The notes beneath the pieces were generated by a model. The model had not been told where the DNA came from. It saw only the letters and a program-made list of their open reading frames with translations, and did no database searches. From NCBI GenBank assembly GCA_009746045.1, contig RPFO01000103.1:2085857-2149856 (forward strand): a stretch of 64,000 nt of DNA. The letters run 5' to 3'. Both the position numbers and the translations under genes were made by a program. How positions within the stretch are numbered: the first letter of the stretch is position 1; each line of letters begins with the position of its first letter. The stretch comes from Mesostigma viride (Eukaryota > Streptophyta > Mesostigmatophyceae > Mesostigmatales > Mesostigmataceae). This document shows, one piece after another, positions 23,501-32,168 of this stretch.

Positions 23501-26287
23501 CAGTCTCCGTAACGGATGTCCTTGGTGGGTCGCGACGTAACGGAGGTGCCACGGGGGTGCCTACGTCGGGTGCTTTAGGGAACACTGCCCACGGCGGACC
23601 GATTCCTCACCCTGACAGGGGGCATCCTCCCGGTGGCCGTCCGCCGCCGCTGCAGTACCGTGAGCTAGGCGCTGTGGTCATGGGCGCCGACACGTACGAG
23701 CGCAACAGGTGGCGGGGGGAGGGCGGGGCGCACAGTGACCTGTCGCATAGTGACCTGTTCCTGCGCGGTCCTGGTCTCGGCGGCGCGTCGCCAGATGCCC
23801 TGGGAGGAGCTGGGGCAGGGGGGCAAGCCATGCATTTGGGTGAAGTTCAATCTTGGCCAGACAGCGCCCGCGGGAGAGACATGGATGCAGGAGGCGGGAC
23901 GGCGAGGGATGGGGGAAGGGAAAAGGAGGTGCGTTGGAGAAGAGTGCCGGCCGAGTGGGGCGTCCCACTTGGCGGGGCGGCAGGGCAAGCTGCGGAAGGG
24001 ATGGGCCGGGCTCGACAGGCACCGCCCAGGGACCCTGTGGCCTCCGGGAGGGACACAAATGACTTGTACATGAGAGGTTCCATGGACAAGGGCATGGAGC
24101 ACGGGGGTGGGGGGCGGCGTGACGTCGCCCGGGGTAATCTCTCCTGGGCGCTCGTGCGTGCGGTGGCGGAGGGCCAGGGGTGTACCGGTGGCGCCCTCAC
24201 GCCGCTGGGGGCTGAGTTCCTGTGTGGGCTCATCGGATATGTGCGGGAGAGCCGGGGGGGGGAGTGCGCACAGGTGAGCGCTACGCTTCTCTGCTCTCGT
24301 GTTCAGAACTAAGGTGTGTGTGTGTGTGTGTGTGTGTGTTTGTCATCCACATGTTGATGGCCAGGTGAGCATCTCTTTGTCCACTAGTGATCATTATGGT
24401 CAAGTGTGATTGTGTGCGTGTGTGTGTATTTTATGTACATTCGTGGCCAGGTGAGCCGGTTCCTCAATTGCTGACGACAAAAGGTGTGCTGTGTTCATCA
24501 AAATGCTTTGTTTGCTCTCTATCAAACTCTATCAAACTCTATCAAACTGCTTCTCCGCTGCATCCAAATGCTTTGTTTGTCGGTCCCAGCAGGGGATGAT
24601 CCGCCAAGTGAGCGCGTGTCTCTGTTGTTGTGGGCGACGGGGTAGCTGTCGTTTGTGGCTTTGTGTCTCGAGCATTGTGTGGGCCGCGGCCACGCCATCT
24701 TGCGCGCAGGTGAAGGGGTCGTCGTGGCATCGACAGGGCTGTGCCTGTGTCGCGGCCATCCAGTCGATTGGTAGTGGTGATCTACTCTGTCGGTAGTGGG
24801 CAGGCCATTTCATGGCACAGGTGAGCCGTTTTTTGTACTGCTACCCGCCAACCAGGGTCTCAGTCTTCATGCTCCAGTGCTTTTCACATGATGCCAACAT
24901 AAGCATGTATACTATCATGGTTCAACGGTAAGATAATATCATGGAGAGGGAAGGAGCCGTTCGCTAGGCTGCGGTAGAGAACTGCTGGTTGCTGATTGGT
25001 CATTGCTGATTGGTGATGCTCGACACTTGGCGAGAGTCAGCAGGCAGCGGCGCGGCACGCCCATGCTGCGCTCCCTAGCAACATCCGTTGTGGCCTTTGC
25101 AAGTTTTTTTTTCCTGCTGCCACCGCGACTACCACCACCATGGTGCTGATGTTATTCTTACCAGACACCCGTGTTTAGAGTATAGCTGTAGAGATTTCGA
25201 TTGGGTAGGTTGTTGCTTATCGCAGCTTGTTTTCATCGGTGATGCCTTTCTGGTTTTTGTGTTATACATCGTTCTGAATGGTTAAACATACGGTGCATGC
25301 CCGTGAATGATTATACATTCTGGACTCTCACGTGACAAGTGCCAGTATTCGAGATACGGTTTGCGCATTTGCTTGCTTGCTGACATCTGTGTTTGTTCCC
25401 GCTGACCAACCACCATGCTGCGCAGCTGCTGTCACTTTTGGAGCTTCCAAACTTCCCGACGGAAAAAACCCGGTTCGTCCGCGACCTCATCAAGCAGGTG
25501 AGAGGAGCCAGGGATAGGGATAACAGGGATAACAGGGGTAACAGGGGTAACAGGGGTAACAGGGGTAACAGGGGTAACAGAGGTAACAGGGATAATAGGG
25601 GTGATAGGGATGACAGGTATAATAGGGGTAATAGGGATAACTGGGATAGTAGAGATCAAAGGCCAGTATGTTCGTTCGTTGGCGTGTTTATCGGCAATCA
25701 TCACCACCACCACGGCCGCCGCCGCCACCACCACCACCACCACCACCACCACCACCACCACCACCACCACCACCACCACCACCACCACCACCACCACCAC
25801 CACCGCCGCCGCCGCCGCCGCCGCCGCTGCCGCCACCGCCACCACCATCATCAGTCATCTGCTTTTGTCACAACCGATTTTACAAGGACGTTTTTGTGGC
25901 ATTAGCGCTGTGCTCCAGCTACACTCTTGTATGCTCGTAGATCTGTATAACACAATACTCACTTTGATATAGCAAAATTGGGTTATACATCTGCGCAACA
26001 TTTATAATTTACTATTTGCTGCCTACCTCTTCGATATATATGTTAATGCTACATCAAGCATGTGTCCTTTGGTTATATGTGAGCTAGAACAAGAGAGCAG
26101 CAAATAGGTCCTGCTCAAGCAGCCCAGACCGGGCAACCTAACCATTCCCACGGGCCCCGTACTCCATTTTTCATACGTTCATATTCCATGTCTCCAGGCA
26201 CGTCGGCATAACAAGACGATCTTGGGAGCCAAACTGAGTGGCTACTTGGCGACGCTGATGCCTCGTATTGTGCAACAGAAAGCTTGA
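2788..26287 (+). CDS. INTS6: Integrator complex subunit 6 (INTS6), 5'-incomplete, ten visible exons
   Basis: Integrator is a nuclear complex that binds RNA polymerase II, cleaves snRNA and other nascent transcripts and recruits PP2A; INTS6 is its VWA-domain subunit linked to PP2A. Exons read 2788-2894, 4712-4772, 6828-6925, 8575-8740, 10186-11867, 17866-18109, 21285-21338, 22603-24273, 25426-25497 and 26198-26287 (TGA). Phases agree at all nine junctions, giving 1414 residues. Family landmarks appear in the right order: [11 protein letters not shown]...[58 protein letters not shown], then the conserved C-terminal helical domain over the last three exons. The VWA domain lies upstream of the window. 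Two exons (about 560 codons each) are mostly low-complexity, so the protein is much longer than the roughly 890-residue human protein. Introns carry satellites and splice-junction echoes. Least certain is the start of exon 5. Confidence 0.85.
3766..4044 (-). mobile_element. LINE ORF2 C-terminal relic in INTS6 intron
   Basis: The - strand frame contains [20 protein letters not shown] and [21 protein letters not shown]. The same motif order is seen at 55150-54962 on the - strand ([40 protein letters not shown]). This downstream-of-RT segment is recognised by the two copies matching; the family is not named. Confidence 0.65.
4712..4772 (+). CDS. INTS6: INTS6 exon 2
   Basis: A 61-nt exon between GCGCAG and a GTAAAT donor encodes [20 protein letters not shown]. 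The MPYNYP/LPYNYR block is one of the most recognisable INTS6 motifs. The first base completes the Gly codon begun in the previous exon. Confidence 0.88.
5125..6365. repeat. 32-bp minisatellite in INTS6 intron 2
   Basis: About 39 units of GTATGCCGTTATCTTATCCT followed by TTGTGCACAGCT, with a shorter class carrying CTGCCCT or CTGCCGT in place of GCACAGCT. Unit length is not a multiple of three, so all forward frames stay open and give overlapping spurious ORFs. Each unit contains a pyrimidine run, CACAG and CT, resembling a 3' splice site. Confidence 0.93.
6828..6925 (+). CDS. INTS6: INTS6 exon 3
   Basis: The exon starts after GCGGCAG and ends CTGCG before GTAGGT. It encodes a helical segment with [13 protein letters not shown] and WQEMEQYLR, collinear with the family's DLFKVHKLKP...FDSYLK region. 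The ATG at 6771 is in another frame relation and is intronic. The exon end and donor recur several times downstream (see findings). Confidence 0.85.
6926..7490 (+). repeat. exon 3 end plus donor duplicated in intron 3
   Basis: The string GCAGTACCTGCG with a following GTAGGT- or GTTAGG-like donor recurs with GT at about 6991, 7058, 7123, 7190, 7262, 7378 and 7471. The first four copies are regular 66-bp tandem units; the last three also contain the upstream exon bases GGCAGGAGATG. Confidence 0.9.
8015..8115. repeat. C-rich ~34-bp tandem repeat in INTS6 intron 3
   Basis: Four units of CCCCCCATCCGCCCTTGCAC followed by CGTTCCCA. Two further imperfect tandem duplications follow at about 8150-8270 (GGTGGTGATACTCCTGATG type) and 8305-8400 (GGTCNGTAGATCA type). 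Confidence 0.8.
8575..8740 (+). CDS. INTS6: INTS6 exon 4
   Basis: The exon follows GTCCCCCCAG and ends GATGATGCGG before GTGGGT. It encodes [18 protein letters not shown] and the following helix, equivalent to PYYLLPLKKALRMMGTP in animal INTS6. 166 nt, entering with one base and leaving in phase 0. Confidence 0.88.
8741..9110 (+). repeat. exon 4 end plus donor duplicated in intron 4
   Basis: The exon end (GCTCCGCCGAGTGGGTGGAG then ATGATGCGG) and its GTGGGTGGC donor recur in degenerate form with GT at about 8866, 8955, 9015, 9055 and 9092. An AAT-rich low-complexity stretch (8765-8840) lies between the real donor and the first echo. Confidence 0.85.
9655..9960. repeat. two short tandem arrays in INTS6 intron 4
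   Basis: At 9660-9740 the unit AGGGCTGCCGTAGCACGC TTGGTC recurs about three times. At 9840-9960 a 16-17 bp unit, CAAGGCCGTACCCTNTG, recurs about eight times with C/T changes. No coding or regulatory role is visible. Confidence 0.8.
10186..11867 (+). CDS. INTS6: INTS6 exon 5, long low-complexity exon
   Basis: About 560 codons rich in Ala, Gly, Pro, Ser and Thr, with a (TCA)n-(AGC)n run at about 11536-11589 that encodes Ser then Ala tracts. Only the end is clearly conserved: [14 protein letters not shown], matching the family's FRNAYDIPRRNLL block. The donor is CTGCG|GTACGC. The start after CAAACAG is inferred from phase and from the frame staying open; a further small exon between 8740 and 10186 cannot be excluded. 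Confidence 0.7.
11868..12185 (+). repeat. exon 5 end plus donor duplicated in intron 5
   Basis: Exon 5 ends GATGTCTCCAGGGAGGACCT GCTGCG before GTACGC. Downstream are GATGTCTCCCAGGAGGACCT with GT at 11967 and GATGTCTCATGGAGGAGC with TGATGCG|GTAGGT at 12058. A weaker match sits near 12170 (GAAGAACCTGCTGC). Confidence 0.85.
12265..17730. repeat. 5.4-kb, 17-bp satellite in INTS6 intron 5
   Basis: About 320 units of ATGCCATCACCCACATC with scattered single changes (ATGTCATC, CCCGCATC, AACCACATC, ACCTACATC). The unit contains no stop in any forward frame and 17 is not a multiple of three, so three overlapping ~1900-codon frames exist. All translate to the same Met-Pro-Ser-Pro-Thr-Ser-Cys-His-His repeat. 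Flanking exons 5 and 6 splice together in phase across it, so it is intronic. Confidence 0.95.
17866..18109 (+). CDS. INTS6: INTS6 exon 6
   Basis: This exon lies immediately after the 5.4 kb 17-bp satellite intron. It joins exon 5 to read [20 protein letters not shown] and ends EHSVPISQ before GTAAGG. The block matches the family's VHSVPIAQ. The reading enters with one base and leaves in phase 0. Confidence 0.85.
18110..18245 (+). repeat. exon 6 end plus donor duplicated in intron 6
   Basis: CACTCAGTTCCCATCAGCCAG|GTAAGG is followed by CACTCTTAGCCCATCAGCCAG copies with GT at 18153 and 18192, and by TGAGCCAG|GTAAGG with GT at 18229. Spacing is about 40 bp, with G-runs between the copies. Confidence 0.88.
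18560..20835. repeat. 39-bp satellite in INTS6 intron 6
   Basis: About 58 units of CTACAACAGCCATTGACTAG followed by GGTAGCCGCCCACACCTCG. Variation is limited to a few positions (GGGTAG/GGCTAG, CCATTG/TTATTG, CACACC/CACGCC). Unit length is a multiple of three, so both strands give long spurious frames. The stretch CCTCGC..ACAG..GACTA resembles the exon 7 acceptor and exon start. Confidence 0.94.
20881..21284 (+). repeat. duplicated 3' intron end before INTS6 exon 7
   Basis: 20881-20975 (CGCTCCATGTTCTTCC...CCTTCATCCTTCCCGCGGCC TCG...GACGGGCAACGAC) is a degenerate copy of 21205-21296 (CGCTGTCCATGTTCATC...TTCGTCCTTCCCGTGGCCTC...ACAG then exon 7). Between them, 20990-21150 is AT-rich unique sequence. 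Confidence 0.75.
21285..21338 (+). CDS. INTS6: INTS6 exon 7, 54-nt micro-exon
   Basis: Eighteen codons, [18 protein letters not shown], between GCTCACAG and a GTACGC donor. Joined to exon 6 it reads [12 protein letters not shown], the family's SVPIAQMGNYQE motif, which is strong evidence for both exons. Both junctions are phase 0. Confidence 0.9.
22095..22480 (-). mobile_element. LINE 3'-end relic in INTS6 intron 7
   Basis: Sequence from 22112 rightward (imperfect inverted repeat ending GCGTCACGTGGGTACCAAT, then GAGAAGGAGGGAGGGC...AAGTGGGCAGGCCACAGAGC) matches 54767-54800 and 55320-55450. The LINE is read on the - strand, ending at the inverted repeat followed by an ATTAATTAAT-like tail at 22094-22108. 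5'-truncated and without an intact frame. Confidence 0.65.
22420..22565. repeat. tandem ~70-bp duplication upstream of INTS6 exon 8
   Basis: CCTTTGAATATATCTAAAGC ATTC...CCTGTGCACTCTGTTGCCTGTC and CCTTTGAATTATCTAAAGTATCC...CCCATGCACCCTCTTACC are diverged tandem copies in the last ~180 bp of intron 7. Confidence 0.75.
22603..24273 (+). CDS. INTS6: INTS6 exon 8, long exon
   Basis: 557 codons opening [20 protein letters not shown], followed by an Asn/Ala/Thr tetrapeptide-like tract (about 22675-22760) and a long Gly/Pro/Arg-rich disordered region. The last ~45 codons ([12 protein letters not shown]...[20 protein letters not shown]) begin the C-terminal helical domain shared by INTS6 and its relatives. 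The CACAG|GTGAGC donor is echoed five times in the next intron. Confidence 0.82.
24274..24830 (+). repeat. exon 8 donor repeated five times in intron 8
   Basis: The real donor CACAG|GTGAGCG is followed by CAG|GTGAGC-type copies with GT at 24365, 24451, 24608 (CCAA|GTGAGCG), 24710 (CGCAG|GTGAAG) and 24821 (CACAG|GTGAGC). A GT microsatellite lies at 24313-24340. Confidence 0.85.
25426..25497 (+). CDS. INTS6: INTS6 exon 9
   Basis: Twenty-four codons, [20 protein letters not shown] then LIKQ, between GCGCAG and GTGAGA. It continues the C-terminal helical domain; the FVRDLIKQ segment corresponds to FLQNVIKEA in animal INTS6. Both junctions are phase 0. Confidence 0.85.
25510..25850. repeat. AGGGGTAAC nonamer array and (CAC)n tract in INTS6 intron 9
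   Basis: 25510-25645 is about fourteen copies of AGGGGTAAC/AGGGATAAC beginning 13 bp after the exon 9 donor. 25697-25850 is a (CAC)n/(CCG)n trinucleotide tract of about 150 bp that translates as poly-His, poly-Thr or poly-Pro. Confidence 0.92.
26198..26287 (+). CDS. INTS6: INTS6 terminal exon and stop
   Basis: Twenty-nine codons plus TGA after [27 protein letters not shown] followed by MPRIVQQKA aligns with the family's last helix (ASRFKKRMLIEQLENFLDEI). No clear polyadenylation signal was seen downstream. Confidence 0.85.
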   Translation, partial: ARRHNKTILGAKLSGYLATLMPRIVQQKA

Positions 26288-26860
26288 ATGGAGAAAATGA
26301 GGTTTCAGCCGATTCAATCTGAACAGACGCGCATTTGCAGGCCACATTCTGCACATTCAGCTCGCTTGATATCAGGGGCGCAATGTAGACTGCACCCCGC
26401 TGTCCACCTCCACCTTGTTTTTGAGCTGAGTGTTGAGTCGGCGATACGTGTGTGCGTGGCCGGCTAGTAACAATGAGACAACGTACGTTTGCAGAGGTGC
26501 AAGCTTACATGGTACCTATCATAGAAAATATTGCAGGCAAATCCTATATGTTCATTTTAATTAATGTATAGTCAATGCGATTTCATAAATCTTTCCTCTC
26601 GATCAGAAAACTATTATAGCACTTCCACGACGTTGGAACGTGCCATGCGTCAAGGAACAATTGTCTCAACTGGCTGCCTAAACTTGCTGGGACAATTGGC
26701 AAGTTTCTAAATGTTTAAACTATGGGTTTTTTACTCTTTCATTGCAATGGGACTCTCACACTCCGTAACATTCCCGTTTCAAGCACCGCCATACGACAGA
26801 GCAAAGAGCAGAGTTGCTGCCATTCTCTCCAATTCCCTAGATTCGGACCAACAGTACACC
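26288..26860. other. INTS6 3' flank, nothing recognised
   Basis: AT-rich sequence with no credible frame or repeat. No AATAAA or TGTAA-type signal is obvious close to the INTS6 stop. Confidence 0.5.
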
Positions 26861-27575
26861 AAGGGTAGGTGTGCAGGGGCTTGCGCCAATATAAAACCCT
26901 CTGGCGTAACCCCTGGGCAAGCGGGAGAACCAGGACCTCTTCAAGGTCCTTGTCTGGTGCCGAGACATGGACCCTCACAGTCAAACTCGAGAAAATGCTG
27001 GACGGCGCGGTCACCAACATGCTGCGGTCAATCCGTGTGGGCTATATGCCGCACACGTTCTCAAGGAGGAATTGTACCTAGGCATGCATATATTATCACC
27101 AGCACCATCAAGCAGCGTAGACTGCACCTAGTAGGGCACTTAGCTCGCACCAGCCAGGTAGACACATCTCGTGGCCCCTCCGCCGGGCTGCAACCTGCTC
27201 AGCCGGTCAGGCACCTCACGTGGAACAGGCCCAGCCATGCTAGACGCCGCAAGGCCCGCACTTTCAAGGAGCACCTAGTATAGAGGGCATGGGGGGCCTA
27301 GGCCTCTCCGTGATTTGGAAAATTGGGTGATGGACAAGGTCAAGTGGGCTCAGGTTATAGAGGACAAAGACTCCCATGCCATAGTGGTTAAGCCGCGTGT
27401 TTGCAAGCGCGGGAAGCATGCTAGGCAAGACCGGCCCCTAGGGGCTGGCTCAATCTAGATAGAATAGACCGATAGGATCGTGTGCAACTAGATAGAATAG
27501 ACCGGAAGGATTGTGTGCGATGCACCGAGACTCGCCAACGGGAGCACGAGTTTAATTCATTAATTAATTAATTTA
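26860..27575 (+). mobile_element. degenerate LINE ORF2 3' part, + strand
   Basis: Frames broken by shifts contain TLTVKLEKMLDGAVTNMLRS and HLVGHLARTSQVDTS, matching TLTQEPVEQRLVGNVTKMLR and LGLAGHLARTDQVDTS of the LINE at 36.2-38.0 kb. It ends with GACTCGCCAACGGGAGCACG AGTTTAATT and an ATTAATTAATT tail at 27555-27575. A similar 3' end occurs inverted at about 32100-32155 and, in the same orientation, at 38020-38085. Confidence 0.7.
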
Positions 27576-27579
27576 GTTA

Positions 27580-28065
27580 AGGGTAGGTGGGACTATCCGT
27601 ACTCCGCGCCCGCATTATTGGCAAGGAGAAGGGTGGGCTGCCATCTGTGATAAGCACCTTCCCGAGGGGTATGCTTCTATTTTCTCCCCGCGGCCCACTG
27701 CTAGCCAGGGTAGAAGTCCGCAGGTGGAGGTTATTGCCCCCGAGGATTCAGGATAGCCGCTACTGCCTCGTCTGCCATTACAGTAGAGGACAGCTTGGAT
27801 GAGGGTTATTATCCCATCGACCTAGTGACTAAATGGTTGGGGCATCAGTGTTGCATGGGGCATGATGCAGACAATATTAATATTGTAACTTTTGCGTGTA
27901 TTTATTTTTCTAATGAGATTAGCATAGTACTCCGTGGCATGCCCATGCGCATGAGACGCTAGTACTTACTTCGTTAATACCTAAGAATAATTAATTAAGA
28001 ACATACCTCCGTGCTTTGTTTAATTGCCTTTATTTTGCCTGGGCAAGCCACGAGCCACGAGCTAC
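27580..28065. other. unassigned spacer
   Basis: No recognisable frame, RNA gene or repeat is visible in this ~490 bp between two retroelement remnants. Confidence 0.5.
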
Positions 28066-28069
28066 GTAT

Positions 28070-29745
28070 ACGAGAAGTAGCCATGGCTGACAGCGGCCCC
28101 CATAACTTTCACGTACTTTCAGGCACCAAATTTCGCCGCGGCTATCACAATCGATTCGTCTTTCTAAGGCGCACATGCTGATATATTTTGGCCGAAGCTA
28201 TTACGCAATATTATGGCGATCAAACGCACCTCGATGCAGCGCAGTCTGGCGGCTGTGCTGAGCCCTGAAGCTACGTCTCAGTGCAGCTACACCTCCCGGG
28301 CCCAGATTAAGGCAGCAGTGCCACTAACCAAGCTTAATTAGTGGTATACTCGGCTCCTCCTGCGGCCTCGCCATCGGCATCGCCTGAGCCCAAACGCAGT
28401 CGCCCTGCAGTGCCCGACCCGTCGGAGCTGGGACGAGCACGACTTTGACGTCGGCTAGCCCGGATTTCTTCAACAACCTCCCCGAGAACTCCCGTGATCG
28501 AAGTGAAGCACGTGTTCTATGGCCCGGTCGGCTGGCCTCGCTCATCTTGCACTATGCAAGCTCTTCCACCACCGGCGAGCCGGGCGTCGGCAGCCTCCGG
28601 GAGCCTGGGGCCGGCTCTCCGCTGTGCTTCGGCTGAAACAATTGCAGCATTACAAGCTCGCCCCCACCTTCAGATCAGTCTGGGCCCTCTTTTCCCTCCT
28701 CCAGCTCACCGACGTGGAGCTCTGGGCTCCCCTCCGCCATAACCACCCCACCACCACCACCGCTGTGACCGAAGCCACCTTCCGCTCCCCCTTAAGCCTT
28801 AATTCGAACAGCACGTGACCCCCCTCGCTGCAGCCCCGATGGGAGGCACGCTGACTGCCAAGCTCCCCCTTCTCTCCACGACCTGACACCTCCACCGCTG
28901 CCGCCACCTCCGGCACCCTCCTCGCCGCCACCTCCAAAGCCGGCGCCACCGCCACCACCGATACCATCAAGGACAACGCCTCGACATCGACAAGCGCCTC
29001 AAGGACAACGCTATCACCCATTTGAGTGCCTGCAAAGCACCACAGGCCTCACTGCCCTTCAGGCGGCGAAGGACCTTGCCGCCTGGCCAGCCCCTGCTGG
29101 CCCAGCCGGCGACTGTCTAGGCACCTTCCACCCAGATCTAGACCTGGGCAGCCATGCTGATGAAACACACCACCACCACCATGCACCGGCTCCGCCATCG
29201 CCGCCCAGCTCAAGCAACAGATGCGTAACGTCATTGTCAAGCACTCACTGCATTGTCGACCTGCTGAAAGGTGAGAACTCCGAGAAGCTGGCCATAGTGT
29301 TTGAAAACAAAATCCAATTGCCCCCATGGCCCTCAAGGATTATTCGGTGAGCTCAAGCTGGAGGCTATCCGCCTTCCGCGCTCCCGGGGCAAGGCTGGAC
29401 CGCCCCCGCTGCTGCTCACGTTTGAGCACTTGGCGGACTGAAGCTGCTGTTTCTCAAACGTCGCAAGCGGCTCGTCCGCACGGTAGCTATGGCCGACCTA
29501 CCTCCAGCTTCGGCAGACAGCAGGGAAGAAGCCGCTATACTGGAGGCCGGGCGGTCATCTTGAGTAATAACGTCGACCACAACCCTGGCAGGCCGGACCC
29601 CCGCGCACCACCCCAGCAACCCCAGCCTCAGGGGACTATAGCAACAGTGAGTGTAGAATACTAAGGCTTAGCGGGCGCGGCCATGTTCATGTACGCATAT
29701 GATAATATGAATTGGGCCAGATTATATGCATTAGCTTAATTATGT
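28070..29745 (+). mobile_element. ORF1-only LINE-like element, copy 1 (degenerate)
   Basis: Homologous throughout to 33715-35460, starting in the leader (CATGGCTGACAGCGGCCCCC ATAACTTTCACG) and including the first ATG at 28213. The frame is broken by several shifts. The conserved C-terminal block is scattered across frames near 29380-29580 (DRPRCCSRLSTWRTEAAVSQ in one frame shadows ..LLTFEHLAD.. in another). The 3' UTR starts at about 29650 and is lost near 29745, next to a TTAA-flanked element. Confidence 0.7.
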
Positions 29746-29751
29746 AATTAA

Positions 29752-32037
29752 GGGGACGGGACACCCCCGAATTTTTTGGCGCCAAAAAATTCGCGCCGGA
29801 GCCGAAGGTCACAAATTTCACGTGCACGGTGCGCGCACCCCTTGCGGAAGTGGCCATGGCGACTGCGTTCAGGCGAAACTACCACACTAGGGCAGGCGAA
29901 ATGCAAAAATTTTACTCGAATCTAAAAGGAGATGAGTTTATGATGTTAGTTTGTGGCGGAAATCAGCTGGTTTACAATATCGCTGTTGTTTTTTTATGCC
30001 ATCGGCATGGGGGGTAATCTGAATTTTTTGGTCGCGCGGAATGAAATAGAATTCATGATAGCGGCTGTAAAATAGCGGTTTTGGGGGCTGTTCTGACCTT
30101 GAAGCAGGCATTAATATCGGTTGCATCGAATTCTAAACCGAGCTGGTGCTTTTTGCCAGATTTTCGGCCATTATCGGTAAGTAATTGTTCAGACCTGCGC
30201 AGTGCGTGTCTGACCTGTCCATGGAAGAACGGCTGTTGTTGCGCGCCTGGGCGAGGGATTTACGAGGGCAAGGTACAGATTTGTCGCGAACGTTATCTGC
30301 TATCGGTGCTTTCTTCTATGAGCTCATCGTTCGAGGTTTTTTGCGTTCTTTTTGGGCAGTTTCCGCCAGCTAGCTCGCCGTCGCTTGCCGTTGTGTTGTC
30401 GAATACCTGGCAGCTTTAGATTGTTTTCGTTGATGTCGTGATCAGGGCCGCTTCAGTCGCAGCCTATAGCTCTTCGGGAAGGTATAAGGCATTTCATAAA
30501 ACGTGTTCTGGCAAGGATGTTGTGCGTATGGACGCTTCTTGTTGTTTGAGAGTGACGCACCCTCTCCTCACAGGCCGCAGCGGCATCACAGCGCTCATGC
30601 GGTGAAGGGCCGCCAATGGTTTCTTTGCATTTTATCGTGCAGGGATGGAAGTGTTATAGTGATGATGATGTTGGAGATATTGCATTTGTGTGACTGCATG
30701 TAGATAGCTGGCACCAATGGTTGTTTGAGCTTTCCTTTGTTATGATGATGTGACAAGACTACAATGTGCTGAGCCAACCATGGTTGACATGCATGACTGC
30801 ATGCAAGCTATATATACCATGTTCTTACTTGGTTCCTTGCCCTCCATAGTCCCAGTTTGTCATCCATGCCGGGGAGGACAGTTTAGGAGGTGTTGTTGTG
30901 TTGATTAGCTTGGTTGGCATCAACCTTACACTCTAACCTGGGAGAAACATAGGAAATGCTGCTTAGGCATGTTAGGGCTACCATCGTCAAGGCTATGCAC
31001 ATATTTACAAGGCTGGCCATGCTGGAGGGATGATGAAGACATATGAGGTGCGTGGCCACCCCTTTGTACTTTGTAAACATACTCTGCATGGTTTTGGTGC
31101 ATGTTGGATGGCATATTAAGTGGCACTGTGGGGTTACTAACTTACTGAGTGGTCCTTAGCGCCTTGTCATGTGGTCATATAGGAAACCCATCAACTTGAG
31201 CAGTTCTTGTCGCAATGACCCCCCACATTGAGCATGCGTTGCCGTCAGCGTGCAAGAGTTGATTATGTGTGCTTTGGTCAGTTTGCAGATGTCTTTGATG
31301 AAGAAGGAGGTGCTAGTGTGGCTAAATGGTTACTCTAATTTCCTTGTAGCGTCTACATGGGTGGCCGTCTTGGAATGGTTGTAACTTGGGCAGTTCTTGT
31401 CAGAATGGCGTCAAACCTTGAACATAGGAGGTACCATATGTGCAGAGAATGGTAGTATGTGGTTTGGCCAGTTTTCATGAGGCTTAGATGTATAAAGGGG
31501 TGTTAGTGTGGTTAAATACTAGCTAAAACCTCCCTTAGCTTCGTCACAGGTGGCAATCTAGGAATATCCATCAAATAGGGCTGCGCTTGTCAGAATGACC
31601 TGAAAATTTGGGGCTGCATGTCCCCCCTCTCTAGTATTTGGGAATATATGATTTGGCACTATTGCATGTGTTTATGATTTGTTTTATTTTTTTTTGTTTA
31701 AAAAAGGACCCTTTTTGCGGGAAAATCCATCAATGTGTCTAAACATCATTATTTTGTGCTCAAAATTAGGCAGGCTTTCTCAAAAGTGGGGGAACTATGC
31801 GGGAATATATGATTTGGTCCCAATATGTTTGCCCATTGTCCTAGGAAAAATGTGACTAAAATAGCGTCTTTTTCTATTTTTAGCGCGTAACCGGTGTATG
31901 GTGGGGGCTAGTACCACCCCCAAGTGGCTGGAATTTTTTTTTTTAATCATATTTATGGTCCCCAATCATCATTGGATTTTTAGCACATGCATAGGTATGG
32001 TTTCCAGAAAAGTGCCCTTTAGGGGTGTCCCCTCCCC
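29752..32037. mobile_element. 2.3-kb non-autonomous TTAA-flanked DNA transposon
   Basis: Terminal inverted repeats GGGGACGGGACACCCC (29752-29767) and GGGGTGTCCCCTCCCC (32022-32037; 15 of 16 match when inverted) are each flanked by TTAA (29748-29751 and 32038-32041). TTAA target duplication is the hallmark of piggyBac-type elements. No transposase is present. A 26-bp perfect palindrome centred on GGCGCC lies at 29768-29793. The interior is AT-rich. Confidence 0.75.
31145..31640. repeat. diverged ~180-bp tandem triplication inside the TTAA element
   Basis: Three units share CCTTAGCG/CTTGTAGCG, a GGTGGC or GGTCAT block, CAGTTCTTGTC-GAATG and an ATATGATTTGGC-like end. The divergence indicates an old internal triplication. 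Confidence 0.6.
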
Positions 32038-32168
32038 TTAATTAATTAAACTCATGCATTAGATCAGCTTATATTAATTCATTAACCCAGTTAATAAAAA
32101 AATTAATTAATTAATTAATTAATTAAACTCGTGCTCCTGTTGGGGAGTCACGGTCGAGCATTGACCCC

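Noticed and set aside
25513-25540. Partial I-SceI homing-endonuclease site (TAGGGATAACAGGG)
   Set aside because: Chance match inside an AGGGATAAC nonamer array; the last four bases differ and no intron-encoded endonuclease is present.
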